Notes under the pieces: model-generated | What the model saw: the letters and a program-made list of their open reading frames with translations, nothing else | Told to the model about the DNA's origin: nothing | The model's database searches: none | Program-made: the position numbers and the translations under genes | Part shown: one piece after another, positions 17,614-26,571 of the stretch | How positions within the stretch are numbered: position 1 is the stretch's first letter | Layout: each line of letters starts with the position of its first letter | Origin: Pseudomonas kielensis | Lineage (GTDB): Bacteria > Pseudomonadota > Gammaproteobacteria > Pseudomonadales > Pseudomonadaceae | Reading direction: 5' to 3' | Length of the DNA: 64,000 nt | NCBI RefSeq assembly: GCF_014236655.1 | Contig: NZ_JACMYG010000001.1 | Span: forward strand, 310,001-374,000

Positions 17614-19257
17614 GTGAGCGAACTCATTCGCGTACCTGACATCGGCAGCGGTGAAGGTGAAGTAATTGAACTGTTTGTGAAGGTCGGCGACAAAGTCGAA
17701 GCCGACCAGAGCATCCTGACCCTGGAATCGGACAAGGCGAGCATGGAAATCCCTGCTCCCAAGGCCGGCGTGGTCAAGAGCCTGAAAGTGAAGCTGGGCG
17801 ACCGCCTGAAAGAAGGCGACGAACTGCTGGAGCTGGAAATCGAAGGTGCCGCTGACGCGGCCCCTGCGCCAGCCGCTCCTGCTGCGGCTCCTGCCCCTGC
17901 TGCTGAAAAGCCTGCCGCTGCTGCCCAGGCCCCTGCGGCCCCGGCGGCTGCCCCTGCCGCCGCCACTGTGCAGGACATTCATGTCCCGGACATCGGCTCG
18001 TCGGGCAAGGCCAAGATCATCGAACTGCTGGTCAAGGTCGGCGACACCGTCGAGGCTGATCAGTCGCTGATCACCCTGGAATCCGACAAGGCCAGCATGG
18101 AAATCCCTTCGCCGGCTGCCGGCGTCGTGGAAAGCATCGCGGTCAAGCTCGAAGACGAAGTCGGCACTGGCGACTTTATCCTCAAGCTCAAAGTCCAGGG
18201 CGCAGCAGCTGCAGCCCCTGCACCTGCTCCGGCGGCAGCTCCAGCGGCCAAGGCTGAAGCGGCACCTGCCGCTGCCGCCCCTGCGCCTGCTGCAAAAGCT
18301 GCGGCCGCACCGGCCCCGACGGCTGCGCCAGCGCCAAGCGGTGCCAAGGTTCACGCAGGTCCGGCGGTACGCCAACTAGCCCGTGAATTCGGCGTCGAGC
18401 TGAATGCGGTGAGCCCTAGCGGCCCGCACGGTCGTGTGCTCAAGGAAGACGTGCAGGTTTACGTCAAGGCCATGATGCAGAAGGCCAAGGAAGCCCCGGC
18501 CGCCGGTGCTACTGGCGGCGCTGGCATCCCACCGATTCCGGTCGTGGACTTCAGCCGCTTCGGTGAAACCGAAGAAGTGCCGATGACCCGCCTGATGCAA
18601 ATCGGCGCGTCGAGCCTGCATCGCAGCTGGCTGAACATTCCGCACGTGACCCAATTCGACTCGGCGGATATCACCGAGCTGGAAGCGTTCCGCATCGCCC
18701 AGAAAGCTGTGGCCGAGAAGGCTGGCGTCAAGCTGACCATCCTGCCACTGCTGCTCAAGTCCTGCGCGCACCTGCTCAAGGAGCTGCCGGACTTCAACAG
18801 CTCCCTGGCGCCAAGCGGCAAAGCGATCATCCGCAAGAAATACGTGAACATCGGTTTTGCGGTTGATACCCCAGACGGCCTGCTGGTTCCTGTGATCAAG
18901 AACGTTGATCAGAAGAGCTTGCTGCAACTGGCTGGCGAAGCCGCTGCGCTGGCTGCCAAAGCCCGCGACAAGAAGCTCACGGCCGACGACATGCAAGGCG
19001 CCTGCTTCACTATCTCCAGTCTCGGCCACATTGGCGGCACCGGCTTTACGCCGATCGTCAACGCACCGGAAGTGGCGATCCTCGGCGTGTCCAAGGCAAC
19101 CATCCAGCCCGTCTGGGACGGCAAAGCCTTCCAGCCGAAACTGATGCTGCCACTGTCGCTGTCCTACGACCACCGTGTGATCAACGGCGCCGCTGCGGCC
19201 CGTTTCACCAAGCGTCTGAGCGACCTGCTGGGCGACATCCGCACCATCCTGCTGTAA
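17614..19257 (+). CDS. aceF: Pyruvate dehydrogenase E2, dihydrolipoamide acetyltransferase AceF
   Basis: The 547-residue protein starts at GTG after a GAGGAG ribosome site. It has two N-terminal lipoyl domains with lipoylated lysines expected at K41 and K159, both in the sequence ESDKASMEIP. Long Ala-Pro linkers follow each lipoyl domain, then a peripheral subunit-binding domain (AGPAVRQLAREFGVELNAV) and the catalytic domain with SYDHRVINGAAAARF near the end. It moves acetyl groups from E1 to CoA. Two lipoyl domains rather than three is a normal variant in pseudomonads. Confidence 0.98.
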   Translation: MSELIRVPDIGSGEGEVIELFVKVGDKVEADQSILTLESDKASMEIPAPKAGVVKSLKVKLGDRLKEGDELLELEIEGAADAAPAPAAPAAAPAPAAEKPAAAAQAPAAPAAAPAAATVQDIHVPDIGSSGKAKIIELLVKVGDTVEADQSLITLESDKASMEIPSPAAGVVESIAVKLEDEVGTGDFILKLKVQGAAAAAPAPAPAAAPAAKAEAAPAAAAPAPAAKAAAAPAPTAAPAPSGAKVHAGPAVRQLAREFGVELNAVSPSGPHGRVLKEDVQVYVKAMMQKAKEAPAAGATGGAGIPPIPVVDFSRFGETEEVPMTRLMQIGASSLHRSWLNIPHVTQFDSADITELEAFRIAQKAVAEKAGVKLTILPLLLKSCAHLLKELPDFNSSLAPSGKAIIRKKYVNIGFAVDTPDGLLVPVIKNVDQKSLLQLAGEAAALAAKARDKKLTADDMQGACFTISSLGHIGGTGFTPIVNAPEVAILGVSKATIQPVWDGKAFQPKLMLPLSLSYDHRVINGAAAARFTKRLSDLLGDIRTILL

Positions 19258-19263
19258 GACGCA

Positions 19264-19287
19264 GGGCCCTTCCTCCACGAAGGGCCC
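19264..19287. terminator. Stem just downstream of aceF
   Basis: GGGCCCTT and AAGGGCCC form an eight-base perfect stem seven bases after the aceF stop, with no U-run after it. It may act together with the stronger terminator at 19329 or protect the mRNA 3' end. Confidence 0.45.
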
Positions 19288-19328
19288 CGCGCGCTCCACG
19301 TTTTCCGAGCGCCACGCTCGTACCTCAA

Positions 19329-19354
19329 CCCCGCCAATTGGCGGGGCTTTTTTT
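19329..19354 (+). terminator. Rho-independent terminator of the aceEF operon
   Basis: CCCCGCCAATTGGCGGGG is a perfect palindromic stem followed by CTTTTTTT, the clearest intrinsic terminator in the window. It lies about 70 bases after the aceF stop. Confidence 0.9.
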
Positions 19355-19574
19355 GCCTGCAAAACAGTGCCCATCGCGACTGGCACTGGGGCAAAGCTAG
19401 TAAGAATTCCTACCCGCCCTATCCCCCAAGACCACGCCAACAGTTGACCTGGACCACATCCACGGTCCGCTTCCCCGCCAATATTTAAATGCCCCCCGGC
19501 CCTACGATGAATCGCCAAACGCACATACCGTGCTGGCCGCGACTTCCCTCGCCGCACTTCGAATGGATTCGAAC
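19355..19574. other. Intergenic region before the PhoD-like gene
   Basis: About 220 bases between the aceF terminator and the phosphatase start. I saw no gene, repeat or clear sigma-70 promoter. The string TGGCACTGGGGCAAAG resembles half of a sigma-54 site but lacks the TTGC part. Confidence 0.4.
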
Positions 19575-20999
19575 ATGCTCAAGCCTACTGTCGGCCCGAT
19601 TGTTGGCCACACCACCTTTCACGACACCCGCCTGTTTCTGCGGGGCGCCCCAGTGACCAACGCCAGGGCATTCGCCGGGCTGCGTTATCGCCGCACGGGC
19701 GATACCGACTGGTCCCAAGGGCACTTCGCCGAGCTGACGGCCGCTCGCGACATGTCGGCGGTGATCGCACTGCACGGCCTCGCCAGCGATACCGAATATG
19801 AGTACCAGGCAGGCTGGTTCAACACTCGCGATACCCGACCAGCGCTGGAAACCCTTGACCCGCTGCAACTGCAATGGCCCCTGGAAACCTACCGCTTTCG
19901 CACTGCGTCCAGTGAACCCTGTACCCCCCGCAGCTACATCGTCGGCTCGTGTCGCTACCTGCGCATGACCCTGGGTATCGCGTCATTGCCCGCCAAGGGC
20001 GACCGGATCTTCGCAGCGATCAAGCGGCTGGCGCAGACCGCCTCGCCACCGATCAGCGCCCTGGTGATGACCGGTGATCAGGTGTACGTGGACGACATGA
20101 ACGCCGTCGTCCCGGACCGCGATTACCCGGATATTCTCGCCAAGTACCGCGCGGCCTTTTCTCAGCCCCATATCCAGGCGTTGATGGCCTCATTGCCGAC
20201 TTACATGATTCTCGACGACCACGAAATAGAAGATAACTGGCCCGCGAACGCCAGCCGCAACGACAGCCGCCTGTATCACAACGCGATGGCCGCGTACGAA
20301 ATCTATCAAGCCAGCCATGGACCGGCGCATGAACGGGGGCCTGGCGAGCAACCCGCTGACCAGCCGCCACATTACTGGTACCAGTTTGCTCAGGGGGACA
20401 TCGAATGGTTTGTCATGGACACCCGAACCCGGCGCAACCTGTCGGCCGACGATCGACGCATCCTCGATGCCGATCAGGAGCACGCGGTGCTCAAGTGGCT
20501 GATCAACAGCCCGGCGCGGGTCAAATTGCTGGTCACCGGCGTCATGCTGTTCCCCGACAGCAAAAGCAATGACGGTGACACCTGGAAAGCCTTCCCCGAA
20601 CAGCGCCTGCGCATCCTCGAAAGTATCCGCCTGCACAAGATCAGGAATGTGGTGATCATCTCGGGCGACGTCCACGGCTCGCTCTCCTCGCGCCTACGCC
20701 ACACAGCAGACCCGGACTTCGAGGTGCAAACCATCGTCTCCTCGCCGTTTTGCAACAGCCTCTGGCTGCCCTACGCCAAGGCCTCGTCGTTCATCCTTGA
20801 CCAGCCACTGGCGAAAACCGCGGCCGGTGACTATTACCTCGAATGGACAAGCAAGGTGATCAGCCAGGACAACTTCGCCCACCTGACGGTGCACACCGAG
20901 TACATTCGCGTGGAGTACCGTGACCCGAATGGCGATTACCTGTATTCGGCCAACCTGCCACTGCACCCTCCCCAGCCGTCTCTGCCATCTGCTGTGTAG
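19575..20999 (+). CDS. PhoD-like metallophosphatase / alkaline phosphatase D family protein
   Basis: The 474-residue protein has the metallophosphatase signature of the PhoD-like superfamily: IVGSCRYLR, VMTGDQVYVDDM, ILDDHEIEDNW and VIISGDVHGSLSSRL. These would bind the two metal ions for phosphoester hydrolysis. I chose the ATG at 19575. A GTG at 19530 and an ATG at 19563 extend it slightly, and none has a good ribosome site. Unlike classical PhoD it has no Tat or Sec signal, so a cytoplasmic phosphoesterase is more likely than a secreted alkaline phosphatase. The substrate is unknown. It is a single-gene unit between aceF and dipA. Confidence 0.8.
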   Translation: MLKPTVGPIVGHTTFHDTRLFLRGAPVTNARAFAGLRYRRTGDTDWSQGHFAELTAARDMSAVIALHGLASDTEYEYQAGWFNTRDTRPALETLDPLQLQWPLETYRFRTASSEPCTPRSYIVGSCRYLRMTLGIASLPAKGDRIFAAIKRLAQTASPPISALVMTGDQVYVDDMNAVVPDRDYPDILAKYRAAFSQPHIQALMASLPTYMILDDHEIEDNWPANASRNDSRLYHNAMAAYEIYQASHGPAHERGPGEQPADQPPHYWYQFAQGDIEWFVMDTRTRRNLSADDRRILDADQEHAVLKWLINSPARVKLLVTGVMLFPDSKSNDGDTWKAFPEQRLRILESIRLHKIRNVVIISGDVHGSLSSRLRHTADPDFEVQTIVSSPFCNSLWLPYAKASSFILDQPLAKTAAGDYYLEWTSKVISQDNFAHLTVHTEYIRVEYRDPNGDYLYSANLPLHPPQPSLPSAV

Positions 21000-21190
21000 G
21001 TGCTTGCTTGCGGAATCCCACAAATTACGCGCAGTTTTCCTACAGAAATTCGTATTTATGCCGATAAAGACCTATAGCACTTAGCCTTCATCCTCTATTG
21101 TCAGCCAGGGCGGCATCATGCAACCTTGCCGCTGGCAACACAGAGGGCGTGAGCCCGTCGCGTTCAGCATTTTCGAAGCGAGTTTCTTCC

Positions 21191-23884
21191 ATGAAAAGCC
21201 ATCCCGATGCCACCAGCCGAATGGTGGCCGAGGTAGTGACGCAATTGCCTGTGCCCTCGCGGCTCGGCATGCTGCGTTTCGAGCGGCTGAATGAAGCAAG
21301 CTGGGCCCTGCTGTTTCTCGACCCCAACTGCGAACGCCAGTTCGGCCTGCCCGCGGTAGAGCTTTGCGCCCTGGTCGGCTCGCCCTACGCCAGCCTGATG
21401 GAGCCGGAGGCGCGCTATCAGTTGCACGACACGATCCAGCAGCAACTGAGCCAAAGCCCCCATTACCTGATCCGCTACACCCTGCACACGGCCCAGGGCT
21501 CCCTGAGCCTGCTGGAAATGGGCGAAGCCTATAAACAACACAATCGCCACCTGCTACGCGGTTATCTGCTGGTGGTCGACGGCCTGTTCGAAGACGACCC
21601 CCTGCTGCCGGCGCTCGACCTGGAAACCCAGAATTCGCGCCTGCAGATTGCCCTGGAGCTGAACCAGCGTGCCCAGCAGGAACAGCTCCAGCACCTGGAG
21701 CGCGTGCGCGCCCAGCAAGAGTTGATCCTGCTGCTGACGCGCCAGCGCTACAGCTCCGGCAATTCGTTGCGCGAAGCGGCGGAACTGATTACCCGCAGTG
21801 CCTGCGATATCTACCAGATCGACAGCGCCAGCCTGTGGAACCTGGAAAACCGGCAACTGCTGCCGATCTCCGCCTACCATCGCCCTTCGCAGGAACACCG
21901 GCTACCGGACGTGATCGACGCCAGCGGCTTCCCCGATTACCTGGAAGCCCTGCACTCGAGCCGGGCCATCGATGCCCACAACGCCATGCATGACCCGCGC
22001 ACCCGGGAGATGGCCGAGAGCCTTCGCCCGCGGGACGTCAACGCCATGCTCGATGCCAGCATCCGCGTGGACGGCCAGGTGGTTGGCGTCCTGTGCCTGG
22101 AACAGACCGGCGTGACCCGTGCCTGGCAATCGGACGAAATCGCCTTCGCCGGCGAGCTGGCCGATCAGTTTGCCCAGGTCATCAACAACCACAACCGGCG
22201 CACCGCCACCAGCGCCCTGCACCTGTTCCAGCGTGCGGTCGAGCAAAGTGCCAATGCCTTTTTGCTGGTCAATTGCGACGGCGTGGTCGAGTACGTCAAC
22301 CCCAGCTTCACGGCGATCACCCAGTACAGCACCGAAGAAGTCCACGGTCAGCGCCTGTCGGAACTGCCGGCCCTGGAAAATCTCAGCGAACTGCTGTTCG
22401 ACGCGCCCTCCAGCCTGGCCAAGAGCAACAGCTGGCAAGGTGAATTCAAGAGCCGGCGCAAGAACCTGGAGCCCTACTGGGGCCAGTTGTCGATTTCCAA
22501 GGTGTATGGCGACAACCGCGAGCTGACCCACTACATCGGCATCTACGAAGACATCACCCAGACCAAGCTCGCCCAACAGCGCATCGAGCGCCTGGCCTAC
22601 ACCGACAATCTGACCAACCTGGGCAATCGCCCGGCGTTCATCCGTAACCTCGACGAACGTTTTGCCCGCGACAGCGACAGCCCGATCTGCCTGTTGCTGG
22701 TGGACATCGACAATTTCAAGCGGATCAACGACAGCCTCGGCCACCAGACCGGCGACAAGCTGCTGATCAGTCTGGCCCGCCGCCTGCGCAACAGCCTGAG
22801 CCCGAGCGGCAGCCTGGCGCGCTTTGCCAGCAACGAATTTGCGGTACTGCTGGATGACGCCAGCCTGAATCTCGGCCAGCAAATGGCCAGCCAGCTGTTG
22901 ATGACGCTGGACAAGCCGATGTTCGTCGATAACCAATTGATCAGCGTCACCGCCTCCGTCGGCGTGGCCTGTGCGCCGCTGCACGGGCGCGACCCGCAAA
23001 CACTGATGCGCAACGCCGGGCTGGCCCTGCACAAGGCCAAGGCCAATGGCAAACATCAGGTCCAAGTGTTCACCGAGGCCTTGAACGCCGAGGCCAGCTA
23101 CAAGTTGTTCGTGGAGAACAACCTGCGCCGCGCCCTGACCCAGAACGAACTGGACGTGTTCTACCAGCCCAAACTGTGCCTGCGCTCCGGGCGCTTGCTG
23201 GGGATGGAGGCGCTGCTGCGCTGGAACCACCCGGAAAAGGGCATGATCCGCCCCGACCAGTTCATCAGCGTCGCCGAAGAGACCGGCCTGATCATCCCCA
23301 TCGGCAAATGGATCGCCCGCCAGGCCTGCCGCATGAGCATCGAACTGAGCGCTGCCGGGCTGGGCAACCTGCAGGTGGCGATCAACCTGTCGCCCAAGCA
23401 GTTCTCCGACCCGGACCTGGTGTCCTCGATTGCCAACATCCTCAAGGAAGAAAAGCTGCCCGCCCACCTGCTGGAGCTCGAACTGACCGAAGGCCTGTTG
23501 CTGGAAGCCACCGAAGACACCCACCTGCAACTCGACCAGCTCAAGCGCCTGGGCCTGACCCTGGCCATGGACGACTTCGGCACCGGTTACTCGTCCCTTA
23601 GTTACCTGAAGAAATTCCCGATCGACATCATCAAGATTGATCGCAGCTTCATTCATGAGATCCCGGATAACCAGGACGACATGGAGATCACCTCGGCCGT
23701 GATCGCCATGGCCCACAACCTCAAACTCAAAGTGGTGGCCGAGGGCATCGAGACGGCCGAGCAACTGGCCTTCCTGCGGCGCCATCGCTGCGACGTCGGC
23801 CAGGGCTACCTGTTCGACCGGCCGATCCCGGGGGCCGAGCTGATCGACAAGCTCAAACGCTACCCACGCGGCCCAATTGCCTGA
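21191..23884 (+). CDS. dipA: c-di-GMP phosphodiesterase DipA (PAS-GAF-PAS-GGDEF-EAL)
   Basis: The 897-residue protein has an N-terminal PAS-like region (about 15-130), a coiled segment, a GAF domain (about 190-345), a PAS domain (about 350-470, IYEDITQTK at its end), a GGDEF domain and an EAL domain. The GGDEF signature is degenerate: A546-S-N-E-F550. The EAL motif is intact (E673-A-L-L-R-W), with MDDFGTGYSSLSYLKKFP and VVAEGIET. The protein should therefore hydrolyse c-di-GMP rather than make it, as known for P. aeruginosa DipA (PA5017), which drives biofilm dispersion. The gene between aceF and msrA fits that locus. The start ATG at 21191 is preferred over an upstream start at 21098. Confidence 0.9.
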   Translation: MKSHPDATSRMVAEVVTQLPVPSRLGMLRFERLNEASWALLFLDPNCERQFGLPAVELCALVGSPYASLMEPEARYQLHDTIQQQLSQSPHYLIRYTLHTAQGSLSLLEMGEAYKQHNRHLLRGYLLVVDGLFEDDPLLPALDLETQNSRLQIALELNQRAQQEQLQHLERVRAQQELILLLTRQRYSSGNSLREAAELITRSACDIYQIDSASLWNLENRQLLPISAYHRPSQEHRLPDVIDASGFPDYLEALHSSRAIDAHNAMHDPRTREMAESLRPRDVNAMLDASIRVDGQVVGVLCLEQTGVTRAWQSDEIAFAGELADQFAQVINNHNRRTATSALHLFQRAVEQSANAFLLVNCDGVVEYVNPSFTAITQYSTEEVHGQRLSELPALENLSELLFDAPSSLAKSNSWQGEFKSRRKNLEPYWGQLSISKVYGDNRELTHYIGIYEDITQTKLAQQRIERLAYTDNLTNLGNRPAFIRNLDERFARDSDSPICLLLVDIDNFKRINDSLGHQTGDKLLISLARRLRNSLSPSGSLARFASNEFAVLLDDASLNLGQQMASQLLMTLDKPMFVDNQLISVTASVGVACAPLHGRDPQTLMRNAGLALHKAKANGKHQVQVFTEALNAEASYKLFVENNLRRALTQNELDVFYQPKLCLRSGRLLGMEALLRWNHPEKGMIRPDQFISVAEETGLIIPIGKWIARQACRMSIELSAAGLGNLQVAINLSPKQFSDPDLVSSIANILKEEKLPAHLLELELTEGLLLEATEDTHLQLDQLKRLGLTLAMDDFGTGYSSLSYLKKFPIDIIKIDRSFIHEIPDNQDDMEITSAVIAMAHNLKLKVVAEGIETAEQLAFLRRHRCDVGQGYLFDRPIPGAELIDKLKRYPRGPIA

Positions 23885-23896
23885 CTGAGTCATCCC

Positions 23897-23920
23897 TGAG
23901 GGCGCTCGCTCCCACGGGGA
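23897..23920. repeat. Single short REP-like arm
   Basis: GAGGGCGCTCGCTCCCACGGG resembles one arm of the window's REP family. It lies in the 92-base gap between dipA and msrA and has no inverted partner. Confidence 0.4.
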
Positions 23921-23976
23921 TTATTCGGCACACTGGCGGTCTGACTACTTACATACTCTGACTGAGAGGACTGATC

Positions 23977-24642
23977 ATGGTCTTGCGCTCGGAAATTCTG
24001 GTGAACAAAAACGTGCTCCCAACTAAAGAACAAGCCCTGCCCGGCCGCGAAACGCCGATCACCGTGCCGGAGAAACACTTCGTCAACAAGGACCAGTACA
24101 TGCTGGGTCCCTTCATCGGCAATGTGGAGTTCGCGATCTTCGGCCTGGGCTGCTTCTGGGGCGCAGAACGCAAGTTCTGGCAGCGTGAAGGCGTGGTCAG
24201 CACGGCGGTGGGTTATGCCGGCGGCTTCACCCCCAACCCGACCTACGAGGAAGTCTGCTCGGGCCTGACCGGCCACACCGAAGTGGTCCTGGTGGTGTAT
24301 GACCAGGACAAGGTCAGCTACAAAGAACTGCTGGCGATGTTCTGGGAGCTGCATAACCCAACCCAGGGTATGCGCCAGGGCAACGACATCGGTACCCAGT
24401 ACCGTTCGGTGATCTACGCGGTCAAACCTGAACAACTGGACGAAGCCAAGGCCAGCGAGAAAACGTTCCAGGCAGAACTGACCAAGGCCGGACTGGGCAC
24501 CATCACCACCGAAATCGAACAGGCCCCGACCTTCTACTACGCCGAGGCCTATCACCAGCAGTACCTGGCAAAGAACCCGGAAGGCTACTGCGGGATCGGC
24601 GGCACGGGCGTGTGCATGCCACCGAGCCTGGCGGGGAATTAA
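23977..24642 (+). CDS. msrA: Peptide methionine sulfoxide reductase MsrA
   Basis: The 221-residue protein has the active-site motif [13 protein letters not shown] with the catalytic Cys at position 59, and the C-terminal [13 protein letters not shown] with the recycling cysteines. It reduces methionine-S-sulfoxide in proteins using thioredoxin. The N-terminal 45-residue extension before the core is usual in proteobacterial MsrA. It converges on rlmJ, with a shared hairpin between them. The position after dipA matches PA5018. Confidence 0.96.
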   Translation: MVLRSEILVNKNVLPTKEQALPGRETPITVPEKHFVNKDQYMLGPFIGNVEFAIFGLGCFWGAERKFWQREGVVSTAVGYAGGFTPNPTYEEVCSGLTGHTEVVLVVYDQDKVSYKELLAMFWELHNPTQGMRQGNDIGTQYRSVIYAVKPEQLDEAKASEKTFQAELTKAGLGTITTEIEQAPTFYYAEAYHQQYLAKNPEGYCGIGGTGVCMPPSLAGN

Positions 24643-24652
24643 TCCTTAAAAG

Positions 24653-24684
24653 CATCGCGGGCAAGCCGAGCGCCGCCCGCGATG
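24653..24684. terminator. Hairpin between convergent msrA and rlmJ
   Basis: CATCGCGGGC and GCCCGCGATG form a ten-base perfect stem with a 12-base loop between the two converging genes. There is no long U-run on either side. It is REP-like in sequence but positioned as a bidirectional terminator. Confidence 0.55.
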
Positions 24685-24715
24685 GCGTCCGATCAGACGC
24701 CGTCAAAACGGCTGA

Positions 24716-25555
24716 TCAACTCTCGGCAATCAACCAATCCATCTGCCACCCACCCTGGGTCTGGCCAAGCTTCTGCGCCAGCCAGGGCAGCAGCTCCCGC
24801 AACTCCTCTTCCAGCCCCCACGGCGGATTGGCAATCGCCAGCCCGGAGCCGTTCAGGCTGTTGGGCGTATCCAGCGGATGCACCAGCAGTTCCACCCGCA
24901 ACAACTTTGGCGCCCCCGTACCGGCCAGGTCCTGATAGAAGCGGCGCAACAGGCGCTGGTCCTTCACCGGGTACCAGATCGCAGCCACGGTTTGGCGCAT
25001 GCGGCCAATCGCTTCTTTGAGCGCTGCAGCACAGCGCTGCATCTCATCGAGTTTCTCGAACGGCGGATCGATCAGCATCAAGCCGCGTTTCTCGGGCACC
25101 GGCAGCATCGCCCGGGGCACATGCCAGCCTTCGCCCAGGTGCACTTTGACCCGGCGATCACCCTTCATGTTGTCCTTGAGCAGCAAACCGTCTTCGGGGT
25201 GCTTCTCGTTGAGCAGGACCCGATCCTGTGGACGGGTCAGACGCCGCGCCAGCTCCGGCGAGCCCGGGTAATAGCGCAACTGGCCATCCGGGTTCATCTC
25301 GTGCAGCACCTGCATGTAGTCGGCCGTCAGCACCGGCAGATCCGGCTCGCCCCACAATCGCGCGATACCCTCCAGGTACTCACCGGTCCGGCTGGCCTGA
25401 TCGCCCTGCAGGTCATACAGACCAATGCCGGCGTGGGTGTCGAGATAGGCAAACGGCTGCTCCTTGCGCGACATCAGGGCGATGAGGCGGGTCAAGGTCA
25501 GGTGTTTGAACACGTCGGCGTGATTGCCGGCGTGGAAGGCGTGACGATAATTCAT
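24716..25555 (-). CDS. rlmJ: 23S rRNA (adenine-N6)-methyltransferase RlmJ
   Basis: The 279-residue protein begins MNYRHAFHAGNHADVFKHLT, the RlmJ signature. It has the SAM-binding region FAYLDTHAGIGLYDL and the catalytic LMLIDPPFE motif of N6-adenine methyltransferases. RlmJ methylates A2030 of 23S rRNA (E. coli numbering). It is transcribed toward msrA. Its upstream side borders the AT-rich effector/immunity insertion. Confidence 0.93.
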   Translation of the reverse strand: MNYRHAFHAGNHADVFKHLTLTRLIALMSRKEQPFAYLDTHAGIGLYDLQGDQASRTGEYLEGIARLWGEPDLPVLTADYMQVLHEMNPDGQLRYYPGSPELARRLTRPQDRVLLNEKHPEDGLLLKDNMKGDRRVKVHLGEGWHVPRAMLPVPEKRGLMLIDPPFEKLDEMQRCAAALKEAIGRMRQTVAAIWYPVKDQRLLRRFYQDLAGTGAPKLLRVELLVHPLDTPNSLNGSGLAIANPPWGLEEELRELLPWLAQKLGQTQGGWQMDWLIAES

Positions 25556-25623
25556 GGCTGCTCCTGCGAAGGAGGCGAAGTTTACCTTTTACCGGCCAGC
25601 AAGTCAGGGGTTCGCCCTCCAAA

Positions 25624-26010
25624 TCAGACAACATCCAGCTCAGCTAGCAACGCGAGACAAAGCATAACAACCAACAAAATTATACCAACCCACTGCAAAG
25701 CGATTAGTTTTTGTTTGAGAGGAACAGGTAGCTCTTTTAAATCGTCAGGATTGAGAAGTCCGCGCTTAATGTAAAAGGTAGAGAAGGCCACACAACCTGA
25801 TATACGACCAATCATCATTATTCTTCCCCACACCCCGCTATATTCAAAGGCACTCCCCTCCGTAACGCCCCAGCTGTTTTTAAAACATCGCTGAAGAATA
25901 TCCATTTTTGTGTTTGCTAGAAAAAGCATGTAGCCAATTCCCGCGAACAACCCTGCAATGTCAATAATTCCTACGACAAGGAATAATGTATCAGCGGTGC
26001 TCAGGGTCAA
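25624..26010 (-). CDS. Small membrane protein, probable immunity protein (paralogue 2)
   Basis: The 128-residue protein has three to four hydrophobic segments (TLFLVVGIIDIAGLFAGIGY, a central GRISGCVAFSTFYI and a C-terminal IILLVVMLCLALLAEL). It begins at a TTG that overlaps the stop of a short toxin-like reading frame (TTGA), and in-frame upstream codons are stops. It is a clear paralogue of the protein at 26188-26571: both share TK..(I/F)L...FKNS, a WGR block, F(Y/F)IK.G(L/I)L and L..LQW. Its G+C is low, about 40% over 25861-25920 by hand count. The function is inferred from pairing with the PAAR effector; no family was recognised. Confidence 0.65.
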   Translation of the reverse strand: MTLSTADTLFLVVGIIDIAGLFAGIGYMLFLANTKMDILQRCFKNSWGVTEGSAFEYSGVWGRIMMIGRISGCVAFSTFYIKRGLLNPDDLKELPVPLKQKLIALQWVGIILLVVMLCLALLAELDVV

Positions 26011-26096
26011 TTAAGAGACTCATATATTGTTTCGGTTGCACCTTCACCAGCCTTCCCTCCGGTATAGCTTGCTGAAAGTAAAAAAATGAGGACTGA
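26007..26096 (-). pseudogene. Orphan C-terminal tip of a PAAR-type effector
   Basis: The frame ending at the stop 26007-26009 reads SASYTGGKAGEGATETIYES then LN. The functional effector at 26568-27980 ends GSYAGGTLGEMSGEFIGEAI then YESTK. The glycine pattern, the GE pair, the E-x-IYES ending and the overlap of the stop with the start of the next immunity gene are all conserved. No start codon or upstream toxin body remains, since the same frame runs back into the antisense of the first immunity gene. I read it as the leftover tip of a displaced toxin copy. The match is short, about 25 residues. Confidence 0.55.
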
Positions 26097-26187
26097 TTTA
26101 TTTTCACCAAAAATTCTTTTCACCAAAACCCTCTTAAACGAGTGGCATACACTGCAATTAACTGCGGCGTCATCGCGTCTTGGCCAG

Positions 26188-26571
26188 CTATTTGAGCGCT
26201 CCGGATTTCCATAACGCGACCAGTAAGAGCATAGCAGTGAATGACACGATAACACTCCATTGCAGCACAACTAACTTCCATCTTAGCGGACGAGGAAAGC
26301 CTGCAAAGTCCTGAACACTTAGAATACCGTGCTTAATGAAAAAACTTGGAAAAGCAAGAACCATACAAGCGCTTCCCACGAGCTGAAGCCTACCCCAATA
26401 ACCCTTATGTATGCGTGCAGCATTAGATATGCTTGGGGAGCTATTCTTGAAATGTCCCAATAAGAACTCTCTTTTCGTATACCCCAAGTGCAATGCGAAA
26501 CAGTTGCCGACAAGTACGAATACGAACGCCAAGCCACACAAACCGCCAGCAATCATTTCTGCAGTAGTCAT
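26188..26571 (-). CDS. Small membrane protein, probable immunity protein of the adjacent effector (paralogue 1)
   Basis: The 127-residue protein starts at an ATG overlapping the effector stop as ATGA, so it is translationally coupled to it. It has an N-terminal hydrophobic segment (AGGLCGLAFVFVLVGNCFAL), a central one (LQLVGSACMVLAFPSFFI) and a C-terminal one (LQWSVIVSFTAMLLLVALW). The coupling, the membrane nature and the paralogue two genes on point to an inner-membrane immunity protein guarding against a membrane-acting toxin. The family was not recognised. A longer frame to 26715 is antisense-free but overlaps the effector and is not used. Confidence 0.68.
   Translation of the reverse strand: MTTAEMIAGGLCGLAFVFVLVGNCFALHLGYTKREFLLGHFKNSSPSISNAARIHKGYWGRLQLVGSACMVLAFPSFFIKHGILSVQDFAGFPRPLRWKLVVLQWSVIVSFTAMLLLVALWKSGALK

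Noticed and set aside
19384..19400. Possible sigma-54 promoter before the PhoD-like gene
   Set aside because: TGGCAC is present but the TTGC element at the right distance is missing.
21902..23893. 663-residue antisense frame over dipA
   Set aside because: Shadow of the EAL/GGDEF gene with no recognisable domain.
26007..26270. 87-residue frame as a separate gene
   Set aside because: Its first half is out-of-frame sequence of the first immunity gene. Only the last 30 codons are meaningful, and they are listed as a toxin remnant.
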